DNA of 51,813 nucleotides from Deltaproteobacteria bacterium (GTDB taxonomy: Bacteria > Myxococcota_A > Polyangia > Polyangiales > JADJMO01): assembly GCA_022843175.1 (NCBI GenBank), contig JALHOE010000039.1, forward strand, positions 1 through 51,813, in the 5' to 3' direction. Below the pieces are notes generated by a model, which saw only the letters and a program-made list of their open reading frames with translations, had not been told where the DNA came from and ran no database searches. The translations under genes and the position numbers were made by a program. This document shows, piece after piece, positions 26,486 through 35,188 of the stretch; positions within the stretch are counted from its first letter, which is position 1; every line of letters starts with the position of its first letter.

Positions 26486-27820
26486 TCACTCGATGTCGTC
26501 GTAGCCGGTGCCCTTGGAGGCCGGCTTCTGCGCGGCGCTCGGCTTCGGTGTCTTGGGCTTCGTGGTCGGGTGGGAGGACGGAGCGCTCGCCGTCGCGACC
26601 GGTGCGGTCTCGCTACTGGCTGCGCTGATCGTCGGCGAGGGCACCGGAGCCACCGACGGGACCGCGAGCGGAGGGGGCGAGGCGGCCGGCGCCGTCGGAG
26701 ACTGGGGCGAGCTCCTCGTCATCGCCAGGACAAGGATCGCGACAAGCGCGACGATGGGGACCACCAGCCAGACGTAGCGGCGCGATCGGGGCGGCGCCGG
26801 CGACAGCGTCGTCACGTCGCGCTTCAGCGCCGGGGGCGAATTCGATTTCGCGAGCGCCGACACGGTCACATCACCGAGCTCACTGGGTCGCAGCACCGCG
26901 ACCTCGCCGCTTCGATCGGGTGCCGCACGTGGGTTCGTCGGCGTGATGGCGAGCGCCTCGTTGAGGGCGTCGAAGAGCTCGCGTGCGGACTGAAAACGCG
27001 CTTCTGGCTCGTGCGCGCACGCCTTCTCGAACCAGGCGTCGACCGCGGGCGGCAGGGCGTTGTTCTGCGCGCTGGGCTTCGGTCGGTTGCTGCTGTGGAC
27101 CGCGAGCGCGACCGCGCCGATGTTGCCGCCCGGGAAGGGACGCACCCCGGTGAGGAGGAGGAAGGTGAGCACGCCGACCGACCAGAGATCGCTACGGCGA
27201 TCGAGATCTTTGGCGCCGACGAGCTGCTCGGGGCTCATGAACGCCGGCGTCCCGATGGCCTGTCCAGTGACCGTGCCGCCGGACTCCGCCTGTTCGGGGT
27301 GCTTCGCGATCCCGAAGTCGAGCACCTTCACGAACGGCTCGCCGTCGTCGCCGTGGCAGAGGAAGATGTTGTCCGGCTTGATGTCGCGATGGACGATTCC
27401 GCGCTCGTGCGCGCGCGTCAGCGCGCGGCACACCTGACCGATGATTCGAGCGGCCTCGGGGGGCTCGAGCTTGCCCTCGCGTAGCAACCGCGCAGAGAGC
27501 GACTCTCCGTCGAGCAGCTCCATAACGATGAACGGGAGACCACTCTCGGTGACGCCGTGGTCGAGCGTCTGCACGACGTGGGGGCTCTTGACCTGGGAAG
27601 CTGCAGCGGCCTCGCGCGAGAATCGTCCACGGCTGACCTCGTCGTGGACGAGCGACGCGGCGAGGAACTTCACCACGACCTGCGTATGCAACGTCAGGTG
27701 ATCGGCGATCCACACGCTCCCCATTCCGCCCGAGCCGAGAAGCCTCGAGAGCCGGATGCTGGGGGTGACGTGCTCGCCCTCGACTGCTGCAGTGAGCACC
27801 ACCCCCGGAATAAGACACAA
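26486..27820 (-). CDS. Eukaryote-like Ser/Thr protein kinase, membrane anchored
   Basis: A 444-residue kinase. The catalytic domain spans about residues 20-290: glycine loop LLGSGGMGSVW, Lys in VVVKFL, catalytic loop HRDIKPDNIFL, DFGIAK, activation segment GTPAFMSPEQL and WSVGVLTFLLLTGVRPF. All key residues are present. One transmembrane helix (about 350-370; YVWLVVPIVALVAILVLAM) is followed by a Pro/Ser/Thr-rich tail of about 70 residues outside the membrane ending GTGYDDIE, with no sensor domain. The start is TTG at 27820, chosen because the family begins near PGVVLTA; a later GTG is possible. It follows the lipoprotein and PEGA/TPR genes on the same strand, 91 bases downstream, which may be its operon partners. 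Confidence 0.9.
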   Translation of the reverse strand: MCLIPGVVLTAAVEGEHVTPSIRLSRLLGSGGMGSVWIADHLTLHTQVVVKFLAASLVHDEVSRGRFSREAAAASQVKSPHVVQTLDHGVTESGLPFIVMELLDGESLSARLLREGKLEPPEAARIIGQVCRALTRAHERGIVHRDIKPDNIFLCHGDDGEPFVKVLDFGIAKHPEQAESGGTVTGQAIGTPAFMSPEQLVGAKDLDRRSDLWSVGVLTFLLLTGVRPFPGGNIGAVALAVHSSNRPKPSAQNNALPPAVDAWFEKACAHEPEARFQSARELFDALNEALAITPTNPRAAPDRSGEVAVLRPSELGDVTVSALAKSNSPPALKRDVTTLSPAPPRSRRYVWLVVPIVALVAILVLAMTRSSPQSPTAPAASPPPLAVPSVAPVPSPTISAASSETAPVATASAPSSHPTTKPKTPKPSAAQKPASKGTGYDDIE

Positions 27821-27911
27821 AAGCTTCGACAGAACAAGGCGTGCTGCAGCGCGCGGAGGCAGGGGCCGGACCGCGAATTTTGGTAAGCCGTGTCGTCCGG
27901 CACTCGACGCT

Positions 27912-29024
27912 TCAGGGAATCGTGACGCCCTGCGCCGCGAAACCCGCAGAGAACCAGACCGCGTTGCGGCAGTCGGTGCCGCCGACGCAGGTGTCGCCGA
28001 ACGGGATCACTTTGCCATCGGTGCCGCGTTTGCAGTGGTCGCCATCGACCCGCTCCGGGTTATCCGCGAGCACGGCACAGAGCGTCTGGCAGCCCGCGAC
28101 CGGGAGCGGGATGTTGTCGGCCTCGTCGAGGGGGATCTTGCCAACGATGAGACCGCCCGTGGTCCACCCCTGCGAGGGGTTGCTCGGGCCGCACATGTAC
28201 TCGGGGTCGAAGCTGCCGATGCAGCTGCGATCGGGCGAGATCACCGCGTTACGGATCGACGCCTCGAGCAGCGGGACGGTGGACGGTACCTTGGTGGGCG
28301 TATCCCACACCGCGATGTACGTGCGACCGATGGTGGCCGACGCGATCTTCTGACCGGAGAGCGTGTACGCGACGTCGAACGGCTCGAGCTTGATCGGAGC
28401 GGTCGGCACGAACGTCGCGCCGGTGCACGCCTCCCGGTACAGCGAAGGCGCGAGCTCTTCCCGCGTGAACGTGTACGTCGCACCATCGCCGGATGGACGC
28501 GCCGAACCGACGCGCAGCTTCTTCGTCGTAGTGTCGAGCTTGAGGAGGACGTTCAACGCGGCGGCGCCGCCCACACACTTCGGGTTGACCTGCGGGTGCA
28601 CCAGCACGTTCGAGACATCACGGAGCACCGTGGGGAACCAGATCCTGAGGTGCGAGACGCGATAGTCGATCACGGCGAGCCCCGGCGCCGATGGCGCGAT
28701 GCACTGCCCACCCATCGGGCACGAGAACCCGCCGTCGGGCGGCGCGCACGGGACCTCGCCCCGATCCTTGGGAGAGCACGCCGCCGCCGCGGTGAGCGGA
28801 TCGGGGCTGTTCGTGCAGGTCCCCAGCGGCGCGTCGACGGCCGCCTCGGTCTCGAGGACCGCGTCGAGGGCATCTCGCGGGTCGGTGTCGCCTCCCGCGT
28901 CCGCGCACGCAGCACCCACGCAGGGGGCGTTGCGGAGATCCGACAGGCCGGTGATCGCGTTGCACGCGACCAGGATGACGAACGGCGACATCGCGCACAG
29001 GACTCCCGCTCGGACTGCGCGCAT
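27912..29024 (-). CDS. Cys-rich lipoprotein of unknown function
   Basis: A 370-residue protein with a signal and lipobox FVILVAC. An acidic, Asp/Ala-rich linker with CVGAACADAGG follows. The rest is beta-rich with at least ten Cys residues (CTNSPDP, AACSPKD, VPCAPP, SCPMGGQC, KCVGG, EACTG, SCIGS, MCGPS, GCQTLC, CVGGTDC), suggesting many disulfides and export to the surface. No enzyme motif is seen. The ATG shares its A with the stop of the upstream PEGA/TPR gene (TGATG), so the two are coupled. It is likely to be co-expressed with the kinase downstream. Confidence 0.83.
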   Translation of the reverse strand: MRAVRAGVLCAMSPFVILVACNAITGLSDLRNAPCVGAACADAGGDTDPRDALDAVLETEAAVDAPLGTCTNSPDPLTAAAACSPKDRGEVPCAPPDGGFSCPMGGQCIAPSAPGLAVIDYRVSHLRIWFPTVLRDVSNVLVHPQVNPKCVGGAAALNVLLKLDTTTKKLRVGSARPSGDGATYTFTREELAPSLYREACTGATFVPTAPIKLEPFDVAYTLSGQKIASATIGRTYIAVWDTPTKVPSTVPLLEASIRNAVISPDRSCIGSFDPEYMCGPSNPSQGWTTGGLIVGKIPLDEADNIPLPVAGCQTLCAVLADNPERVDGDHCKRGTDGKVIPFGDTCVGGTDCRNAVWFSAGFAAQGVTIP

Positions 29025-30037
29025 CAGAACTCACCGACGAGGTGGAACGAGCCGAGACCGACCACGGGGTGAACCCGAGCCGCCGCGCGCTCTCTCGGTG
29101 GTTCGCGCGAGAGCAGACCGAACACGGCGACGCCCACGCCGAGGCCCGCGACGACGAAGGCGGTCGTGGAGATGTTGCCGAAGGTCTTCCCGGAGTCGAC
29201 CATCGAGTGCACCGAGGGCGGGCATGCCCCGTCGACGCACGACTCCTTCGCCGTGCGCGCACGAGACCATGCGGTGAGGCCGGTGACGGTCCCCGTAGCC
29301 GCGCCCGCCACCGCGATCGAGATGCCGATCCAGGTCAACGCCGGCAGTCCCCGCGAGGCAGGCTGCACGTCTGGGCTCGGCTTCGGAGCCTCGATCGGGG
29401 CGCTCGGCTTCACCGGCACGTCCGGCGCCGGCGCGGGCGGCGGCTCGAGCGTGACGACGACCGTGCGCTGCTCCTTCTCGGCGAGCGTGATCTCCATCCG
29501 CTTCTCGGGCCCGGCTGCGACCGACGCGCGCACGACGTGCAAGCCGGGGTTGAGCTTTCGCGGTTCGCCGAACGCGGCGCGTGGGATGGCGACGCCGTCG
29601 ATCAGCAGCGTCACGTTGTCGCTGGGCACGCCCGCGATGGTGACGACCAGCGACGGCAGGCGCGCCTTGAGCTCCTCGGCGAGCTTGTCGGCCTCGGCGC
29701 GCGCCGACTTGGTGTTCGCCGACTCGTTCGCCTTGGCCGGGATGCGCGCGACCGAGAGGAACACATCGCGCGCCTCTACCAGATCTCCGTGGCGCTCGAG
29801 GGTGCGCCCGTACTCGACGGCCGTGATCGGCGTGTTCGCGAGCGCGTGCGCCGCCTTGAACTTCTCGAGGGCCCCTACGAGATCTCCCTTGTCGCGGAGC
29901 GCCTTCCCCAACTTGTACAAATCGCGCGCGCTCTCCAGATCGGAAGCCGTTGCCTCCGCGTGCGCGACCGATGAGGGCAGCGCGGGCGCAAGCAGACCGG
30001 CCGCGAACAGACACACGATGGGGAGGCGAGGACGCAC
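29024..30037 (-). CDS. TPR/PEGA-like membrane protein
   Basis: A 337-residue protein. After a signal (cut near AHAEA, about residue 28) come TPR-like helices (DLYKLGKALRDKGDLVGALEKFKAAHALANTP; GRTLERHGDLVEARDVFLSVA). A PEGA-like carbohydrate-type domain follows (about 125-195; VVTIAGVPSDNVTLLIDGVAIP ... GLHVVRASVA), then a Pro-rich linker and two transmembrane helices (about 225-250 and 290-310). This arrangement recurs in myxobacteria next to Ser/Thr kinases and lipoproteins, as here. The start is GTG at 30037. Its role may be to hold or sense cell-wall or surface structure for the kinase, which is inference. Confidence 0.85.
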   Translation of the reverse strand: MRPRLPIVCLFAAGLLAPALPSSVAHAEATASDLESARDLYKLGKALRDKGDLVGALEKFKAAHALANTPITAVEYGRTLERHGDLVEARDVFLSVARIPAKANESANTKSARAEADKLAEELKARLPSLVVTIAGVPSDNVTLLIDGVAIPRAAFGEPRKLNPGLHVVRASVAAGPEKRMEITLAEKEQRTVVVTLEPPPAPAPDVPVKPSAPIEAPKPSPDVQPASRGLPALTWIGISIAVAGAATGTVTGLTAWSRARTAKESCVDGACPPSVHSMVDSGKTFGNISTTAFVVAGLGVGVAVFGLLSREPPRERAAARVHPVVGLGSFHLVGEF

Positions 30038-30244
30038 GGAGCAAAGCTACCATTTCGAGGGCTGACCGACTGCCGAGGCTCCAAAGCCCCTCGGCGACGC
30101 CGGCGATCCGCCCGATGTGCGCTCGGCGTCGGGAAACAGCGCGCGAATGGCGTCCACCGACAGCCCGGTCATGAGCGAGGCCGCGCTGAGATTGGGCCTG
30201 CGAGGAGCGTGGAACAGATCGTTTCGCGCGCCGGCCCATGGAAC

Positions 30245-30254
30245 GAACCGGTTC
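30245..30254. promoter_or_regulatory. Palindrome GAACCGGTTC, candidate activator site
   Basis: A perfect 10-bp palindrome 45 bases upstream of the sigma-54 promoter element. Enhancer-binding activators usually bind dyads 70-150 bases before the start; this one is about 75 bases before the predicted start. It is a candidate site for the activator encoded at 37450-38793. Confidence 0.35.
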
Positions 30255-30298
30255 AAGGCGCCGAGCCCAATTCCCGCCGAACGCGCAGTGGTCGGCGC

Positions 30299-30313
30299 GG
30301 CACTCGGGTTGCT
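30299..30313 (+). promoter_or_regulatory. Predicted sigma-54 (-24/-12) promoter
   Basis: GGCAC at 30299-30303, five bases (TCGGG), then TTGCT at 30309-30313. The GG (-24) and GC (-12) are exactly 12 bases apart, as the sigma-54 consensus (TGGCAC-N5-TTGC) requires; only the leading T is replaced by C. The predicted start is near 30323-30325, so the leader before the ATG at 30329 would be very short. The cluster carries its own sigma-54 activator gene, which strengthens the call. Confidence 0.65.
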
Positions 30314-30328
30314 GAGAGCTTCTTCATC

Positions 30329-32524
30329 ATGGCTCTCTCGCGACGGCGGTTTCTCGGTCTGAGTGCGGGCACCCTCGCGGCAGCCGTCGCCAGCAAGCTC
30401 GTCTTCACGCGCTCGGCGGCGGCCGGCCACCCGACGATCGATCCCGGCACCGACGGACACGCGGTCTCGTCGGTGTGCGAGGTCTGCTTCTGGAAGTGCG
30501 GCATCGAGGCGCACGCCCACGGCGACCGGCTGATCAAGATCCGCGGCAACCCCCGCCACCCGCTGTCGAACGGCAGGCTGTGCCCGCGCGGCGTCGGCGC
30601 GGTGGGCCTCGCGTACGATCCGGACCGCCTCGTGAAGCCGATGCTCCGCGTCGGCCCGCGCGGGAACGACGAGTTCAAGATCGTCGAGTGGGACGAAGCG
30701 CTCGCGTTCATCGCCGGCAAGCTCGACGAGCTGAAGAGGAAGTACGGACCGGAGTCGGTCGCGCTGTTCAACCACGGCGCCGGTGCCTCGTGGTTCAAGC
30801 ACCTGCTCTCGGCGTACGGCACCGCCAACTTCGGCGCGCCGTCGTTCGCGCAGTGCCGCGGCCCGCGCGACGTCGCCTTCGACCTCACGTTCGGCGCCGA
30901 ACCCGGCTCGCCGGAGGTGCTCGACATCGCGAACTCGGAGTGCCTGGTGCTCATCGGCTCGCACCTCGGCGAGAACATGCACAACACGCAGGTGCAGGAC
31001 TTCGCCGAGGCGGTCGCGCGCGGCGCCGATCTCATCGTCGTCGATCCGCGGTTCTCGACCGCCGCGTCCAAGGCCAGGACCTGGATGCCGATCCGGCCGG
31101 GCACCGACACCGCGCTCCTGCTCGCGTGGATCCACGTCATCGTCACCGAGCAGCGCCACAACCGTGCCTACGTCGAGAAGTACACGACCGGGTTCGAGGA
31201 GCTGAAGAAGGCCGTCGCCACGTACACCCCGGAGTGGGCCTCGGCCGAGACCGGGCTCGACGCCGCGCTCATCCGCAGCACCGCGCGCCGCATCGCCGGC
31301 GCCGCGCCCGCGTCGCTCGTGCACCCCGGTCGCCACGCCTCGTGGTACGGCGCGGACGACACCCACCGCTCGCGCGCGATCGCGATCCTCAACGCGCTGC
31401 TCGGCAGCTGGGGGCACCGCGGCGGGTTCTTCCGGCCGAGCGGGATGAAGCTCGCCAAGATCCCGACCCCGCCGTATCCGAAGCCCAAACCTCCCGCCGA
31501 TCGCGTCGAGGGCGAGGCGCCCTTCGCGCTCGAGCCGCTCGCCCAGGGGCTGCGCCGCGCGACGATCGACGGCAAGCCGTACCCCATCAAGGGCTGGTTC
31601 GTGTACGGCACGAACCTCATCCAGGCATTGCCGCAGCGCGAGGAGACGCTCAAGGCGATCCAGGCGCTCGAGCTCCTGGTGGTGGTCGACGTGCTCCCGG
31701 CGGAGATCGCCGGCTACGCCGACGTCGTGCTGCCCGAGGCCGCATACCTCGAACGCTACGACGACCTCATCCCGATCGCGTGGCATGAGAGCGGCGTCGC
31801 GCTCCGTCAGCCGGTGATCCCGCCTCCCGGCGACGCGAAGCCCGGCTGGTGGATCGCGCGCGAGCTCGGCAAGCGCCTCGGCCTCGAGAAGTACTTCCCG
31901 TGGACCGACGCCGAGAGCTACCTCCGCGAGCGCTGCAAGCTCTCGGGCATCGACTTCGAGGCCCTCGCGCGCGACGGCGTCGTGCTCGCCCCGCACAAGC
32001 CGACGGTGATCGAGGACGGCCTCGCGCTCTCGTTCGCGACGGAGAGCGGCAAGATCGAGCTCTTCTCGGAGAAGCTCAGGGCCGCCGGCTTCGATCCGCT
32101 CCCCGTCTACCTTCGACCCCACGCGGTGCCCGCAGGCTACTTTCGGCTGCTGTACGGCCGCGCGGCGGCGCACACCTTCGGTCGCACCACCAACAACCGC
32201 CTCCTCGGCGAGCTCGCGCACAACGATCGGGTGTGGATCAACGCGAAGGTCGCCAAGGACATGGGCCTTCACGACGGCGACGTCGTCCGCCTCACCAACC
32301 AGGACGGCATCAAGAGCGCGCCCGTGCAGATCAAGGCCACCGAGCGGATCCGCGGCGACTGCGTCTACATGGTCCACGGGTGGGGACACACCGCCAAGGG
32401 GCTCCGCTACGCGAAGGGCAAGGGAGCCGACGACTCCGAGCTCGTCTCGCGGGTGAACGTCGATCCGGTCATGGGCGGCACCGGAATGCGCATGAACTTC
32501 GTCGCGCTCCAGAGGGAGGCCTGA
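30329..32524 (+). CDS. Tat-exported molybdopterin oxidoreductase, PsrA/PhsA type
   Basis: A 731-residue catalytic subunit of the DMSO reductase superfamily. Tat signal SRRRFLGLSAGT opens the protein, so it is exported folded with its cofactor. A [4Fe-4S] site follows: Cys50-x2-Cys53-x3-Cys57 and Cys85 (CEVCFWKC ... RLCPRG). The predicted molybdenum ligand is Cys176 in SFAQCRGPRDVAFD, as in polysulfide and thiosulfate reductases. The C-terminal molydopterin dinucleotide-binding domain has FGRTTNNRLL and NDRVWINAKVAKDMGL. The ATG at 30329 is fixed by the Tat signal; an in-frame TTG-led extension upstream has no such motif. First gene of an eight-gene run; the ferredoxin subunit begins three bases downstream. 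Reduction or oxidation of a sulfur compound is the most likely reaction; the exact substrate is unresolved. Confidence 0.92.
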   Translation: MALSRRRFLGLSAGTLAAAVASKLVFTRSAAAGHPTIDPGTDGHAVSSVCEVCFWKCGIEAHAHGDRLIKIRGNPRHPLSNGRLCPRGVGAVGLAYDPDRLVKPMLRVGPRGNDEFKIVEWDEALAFIAGKLDELKRKYGPESVALFNHGAGASWFKHLLSAYGTANFGAPSFAQCRGPRDVAFDLTFGAEPGSPEVLDIANSECLVLIGSHLGENMHNTQVQDFAEAVARGADLIVVDPRFSTAASKARTWMPIRPGTDTALLLAWIHVIVTEQRHNRAYVEKYTTGFEELKKAVATYTPEWASAETGLDAALIRSTARRIAGAAPASLVHPGRHASWYGADDTHRSRAIAILNALLGSWGHRGGFFRPSGMKLAKIPTPPYPKPKPPADRVEGEAPFALEPLAQGLRRATIDGKPYPIKGWFVYGTNLIQALPQREETLKAIQALELLVVVDVLPAEIAGYADVVLPEAAYLERYDDLIPIAWHESGVALRQPVIPPPGDAKPGWWIARELGKRLGLEKYFPWTDAESYLRERCKLSGIDFEALARDGVVLAPHKPTVIEDGLALSFATESGKIELFSEKLRAAGFDPLPVYLRPHAVPAGYFRLLYGRAAAHTFGRTTNNRLLGELAHNDRVWINAKVAKDMGLHDGDVVRLTNQDGIKSAPVQIKATERIRGDCVYMVHGWGHTAKGLRYAKGKGADDSELVSRVNVDPVMGGTGMRMNFVALQREA

Positions 32525-32527
32525 GCC

Positions 32528-33070
32528 ATGCGCCGCGTGATGGTCATCGACATGAAGCGCTGCGTGGGCTGCGAGGCCTGCGTGGTCGCCTGCAAGACGG
32601 AGAACCGCGTCCCCGACGGCAAGTACCGTGATTGGGTCGTCCAGGAGACGCGCGGCGAGCTCCCGCTCCTCGAGCTCTTCATCCGCTCGCAGCGCTGCAA
32701 CCACTGCGCGGACGCCCCCTGCGTCGCCAACTGCCCGACCGGCGCGAGCTTCTATCGCGGGGACGGCACGGTGCAGATCGATCGCGATCTGTGCACCGGC
32801 TGCCGCGCCTGCATGGCGAGCTGCCCGTACGACGCACGCTACGTCCACCCGGAGGGCTTCGTCGACAAGTGCACGCTGTGCGTCCACCGCCTCGACAAGG
32901 GCAAGCCGACCGCGTGCGAGGAGGTCTGTCCGACCGGGGCGATCCTCACGGGGGATCTCGACGATCCCAACTCCCTCGTCACGCTGCGCCTCAAGCGCGG
33001 CGACGTCTCGGTGGTCAACGCCGAGGCGGGCACGAAACCCAACGTCTTCTATGTGAACGGAGCACGCTGA
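32528..33070 (+). CDS. Four-cluster [4Fe-4S] ferredoxin subunit, PsrB/PhsB type
   Basis: A 180-residue iron-sulfur protein with four ferredoxin-type Cys groups: CVGCEACVVAC (about 12-22), CNHCADAPCVANC (about 57-69), CTGCRACMASC (about 89-99) and CTLC with CEEVC (about 116-137). This is the standard layout of the electron-transfer subunit in PsrABC, PhsABC, NrfC and DmsB. It has no signal peptide of its own, so it should be carried out together with the Tat substrate encoded before it. The stop overlaps the start of the NrfD-type gene (TGATG). Electrons pass between the membrane subunit and the molybdenum site. Confidence 0.94.
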   Translation: MRRVMVIDMKRCVGCEACVVACKTENRVPDGKYRDWVVQETRGELPLLELFIRSQRCNHCADAPCVANCPTGASFYRGDGTVQIDRDLCTGCRACMASCPYDARYVHPEGFVDKCTLCVHRLDKGKPTACEEVCPTGAILTGDLDDPNSLVTLRLKRGDVSVVNAEAGTKPNVFYVNGAR

Positions 33071-34014
33071 TGGCTCCCAACCTGGAAATCGAGACCACCC
33101 GCAGCGCAGCCCTCGCCGCCGCCGAGCGCGTGTGGGGATGGGAGATCCCCATCTACCTGTTCCTCGGCGGCCTGGTCGCGGGCCTCATGTTGGCTGTGAG
33201 CACCGCGGTGCTGACGCTCGGTCGAGAGCGGATCACCGCGGCGATGAAGCGCGGCCTGCTCCTTGCGCCGGTGCTGCTCTCGCTCGGCATGGGCGCGCTC
33301 TTCGTCGACCTGACCTACAAGCTGCACGTCTTCCGCTTCTACACGACGTTCCGGGCCTCGGCGCCGATGTCGCTCGGCTCGTGGGTGTTGCTGCTCGTGT
33401 ACCCGGTGCAGCTCGGCCTCGTGCTGGCGATGCCGGCAGACCTCCTCGAGCCCTGGCTCGACCGCCTGCCGTGGTTGAAGCGGGTGCGCGCGCTCGCCGA
33501 GGCGAGCGTGAAGCGCCTCGCGTGGGCCGGCCTCGGGCTCGGCGTCGCGCTCGGCATCTACACCGGCGTGTTGCTCTCTGCGACCGTGGCGCGGCCGCTG
33601 TGGTCGAGCGGCGCGCTCGGGTTCCTCTTCCTCGCCTCCGGCGCGTCGACCGGCGTCGCCGCGCTGATGGTACTCGAGCGCGATCGCGCGATGCAGGGAG
33701 TGTTCGCCCGCGCCGACATCACGCTCATCGCCGTCGAGCTGATGGTCATCGTGCTCTGGCTCGTCGGGCTGATGACGCAGGGCCCGATCTACCGCGAGGC
33801 GGCACAGCTCGTGCTCTCTGGACCGTATGCGCCCATCTTCGTCGGCGTCGTGGTGTTCGGCGGGTTGCTCGTCCCCGCGGCGCTCGAGGCGATGTCGCTC
33901 CGCGGCCGGGCGCTGCACTCGCGGTGGGTGCCGGTGCTGGTGTTGGTCGGCGGTCTCTTGCTCCGTTTCGTCATCGTCTACGCGGGACAAGACGTCTCGT
34001 TCGTGAAGGGGTGA
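33070..34014 (+). CDS. NrfD/PsrC-type quinone-interacting membrane subunit
   Basis: A 314-residue integral membrane protein with eight to nine predicted helices: WEIPIYLFLGGLVAGLMLAV, LLLAPVLLSLGMGALFVDL, SWVLLLVYPVQLGLVLAM, AWAGLGLGVALGIYTGVLL, and so on. The opening ERVWGWEIPIYLFLGGLVAG and the segment GIYTGVLLS are typical of NrfD/PsrC. It would link the quinone pool to the ferredoxin subunit. The start overlaps the previous stop (TGATG), so A, B and C subunits are made together. There are no haem motifs in this protein; the multihaem cytochrome is encoded separately. Confidence 0.93.
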   Translation: MAPNLEIETTRSAALAAAERVWGWEIPIYLFLGGLVAGLMLAVSTAVLTLGRERITAAMKRGLLLAPVLLSLGMGALFVDLTYKLHVFRFYTTFRASAPMSLGSWVLLLVYPVQLGLVLAMPADLLEPWLDRLPWLKRVRALAEASVKRLAWAGLGLGVALGIYTGVLLSATVARPLWSSGALGFLFLASGASTGVAALMVLERDRAMQGVFARADITLIAVELMVIVLWLVGLMTQGPIYREAAQLVLSGPYAPIFVGVVVFGGLLVPAALEAMSLRGRALHSRWVPVLVLVGGLLLRFVIVYAGQDVSFVKG

Positions 34015-34019
34015 GCCCC

Positions 34020-34562
34020 ATGGCCAAGGTCATTCGCGACGAAAGTCACCCGGTCGAGAAGCCCATGTGGGATCCCTACGTGGCCGGGTTCTTCCTCGGT
34101 CTCGTCCTCCTCGCCACGTTCCTCGTGGTGGGCCGCGGCCTCGGCGCCTCGGGCGCGCTCGCGCGGTTCACCGCCCGCATCGCCGACACGTTCGTGCCCA
34201 CCTGGGTGTCGAGCAACGGCGCGTTCGGCGGCTACTTCGCCAAGGGCGCGCGGTGGTGGGACGACTGGCTGGTCTTCGAGGTGATCGGCGTCGTCCTCGG
34301 CGGGCTCGCCGCCGGGATCACCAGCGGTCGCTTCGGCATCAAGGTCGAGGGTGGTCCGCGCATCACCGCGCGCCAGCGCCTGTTCTTCGCGTTCCTCGGC
34401 GGTGCGATCGTCGGCTTCGGCGCTCGCCTCGCGCAGGGGTGCACGAGCGGTCAGGCGCTCACCGGCGGCGCGACGCTCGCACTCGGTAGCTGGGCCTTCA
34501 TGTTCGCCGTGTTCGGCGGCGCATATGGCCTCGCGTACTTCGTCAGGAGGCTTTGGACATGA
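34020..34562 (+). CDS. YeeE/YedE half-size sulfur transporter, first copy
   Basis: A 180-residue membrane protein with about four helices. The sulfur-transporter motif is present: ARLAQGCTSGQALTGGATLALGSW near residues 140-163, with Cys in GCTSG that in YeeE relays thiosulfate through the membrane. Full-length YeeE has both halves in one chain; here they are two genes. The ATG at 34020 follows the NrfD stop by five bases. The stop overlaps the start of the second half (ATGA). Predicted task: bring a thiosulfate-like compound through the inner membrane for use by, or after, the oxidoreductase. Confidence 0.9.
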   Translation: MAKVIRDESHPVEKPMWDPYVAGFFLGLVLLATFLVVGRGLGASGALARFTARIADTFVPTWVSSNGAFGGYFAKGARWWDDWLVFEVIGVVLGGLAAGITSGRFGIKVEGGPRITARQRLFFAFLGGAIVGFGARLAQGCTSGQALTGGATLALGSWAFMFAVFGGAYGLAYFVRRLWT

Positions 34563-35182
34563 TGCCCCTCAAACCCGAGGTCTGGGTCGCCTACACCTTC
34601 GCCGTCCTGTCGGGGTTCGCGTTCGGGTTCGTCCTCGAGCGCGCCGGCTTCGGCAGCTCGCGCAAGCTCGCCGCGCAGTTCTACCTGCGCGACATGACCG
34701 TGCTGAAGGTGATGTTCACCGCGATCGTCACCGCGATGCTCGGCCTCGTGGTCCTCCGCTCGCTCGGCTTCGTCGACATGGAGAAGATCTACGTCAACCC
34801 CACGTTCCTCGGACCGCAGGTCGTCGGCGGGCTCATCTTCGGCGCCGGGTTCGCGATCGGCGGATACTGCCCCGGCACCAGCATCGTCGCCGCGGCCACC
34901 GGCAAGCTCGATGCGGTCGCCTTCCTCGGCGGCGCCATGACCGGCATCCTCGCGTTCGCCGGGGTGTACGGGAAGCTCGCGGGCTTCGCCACCTCGGGCG
35001 GTCAGCGCGAGCTCCTCATGGACTGGCTGCACCTCTCGTACGGCACCGTGGCCATCCTCGTCACGCTCCTCGCGCTCGGGATGTTCGCGGGCGCCGAGTG
35101 GATCGAACGCAAGATGCGCGGCGTGCCCGCGCCCGTCGCGAAGCCCGACGGCGAGTCGGCCGCGCCCACCCCTGCGGAGTGA
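34559..35182 (+). CDS. YeeE/YedE half-size sulfur transporter, second copy
   Basis: A 207-residue membrane protein with about five helices and motif GFAIGGYCPGTSIVAAATGK (Cys in YCPGTS near residue 105), the partner motif to GCTSG in the first copy. It also has FGFVLERAGFGSSRKLAAQF, a common YeeE/YedE N-terminal segment. The ATG at 34559 overlaps the previous stop (ATGA) and has CAGGAGG eight bases before it, so it is preferred to the in-frame TTG at 34553. The C-terminal 25 residues are a cytoplasmic Pro/Ala tail. The two halves probably form a heterodimer. Confidence 0.9.
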   Translation: MMPLKPEVWVAYTFAVLSGFAFGFVLERAGFGSSRKLAAQFYLRDMTVLKVMFTAIVTAMLGLVVLRSLGFVDMEKIYVNPTFLGPQVVGGLIFGAGFAIGGYCPGTSIVAAATGKLDAVAFLGGAMTGILAFAGVYGKLAGFATSGGQRELLMDWLHLSYGTVAILVTLLALGMFAGAEWIERKMRGVPAPVAKPDGESAAPTPAE

Positions 35183-35188
35183 ACCGTC

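Noticed and set aside
30209-30328. Earlier start for the molybdopterin oxidoreductase
   Set aside because: The extra 40 residues have no export motif and would move the Tat signal inside the protein; they also cover the sigma-54 promoter.
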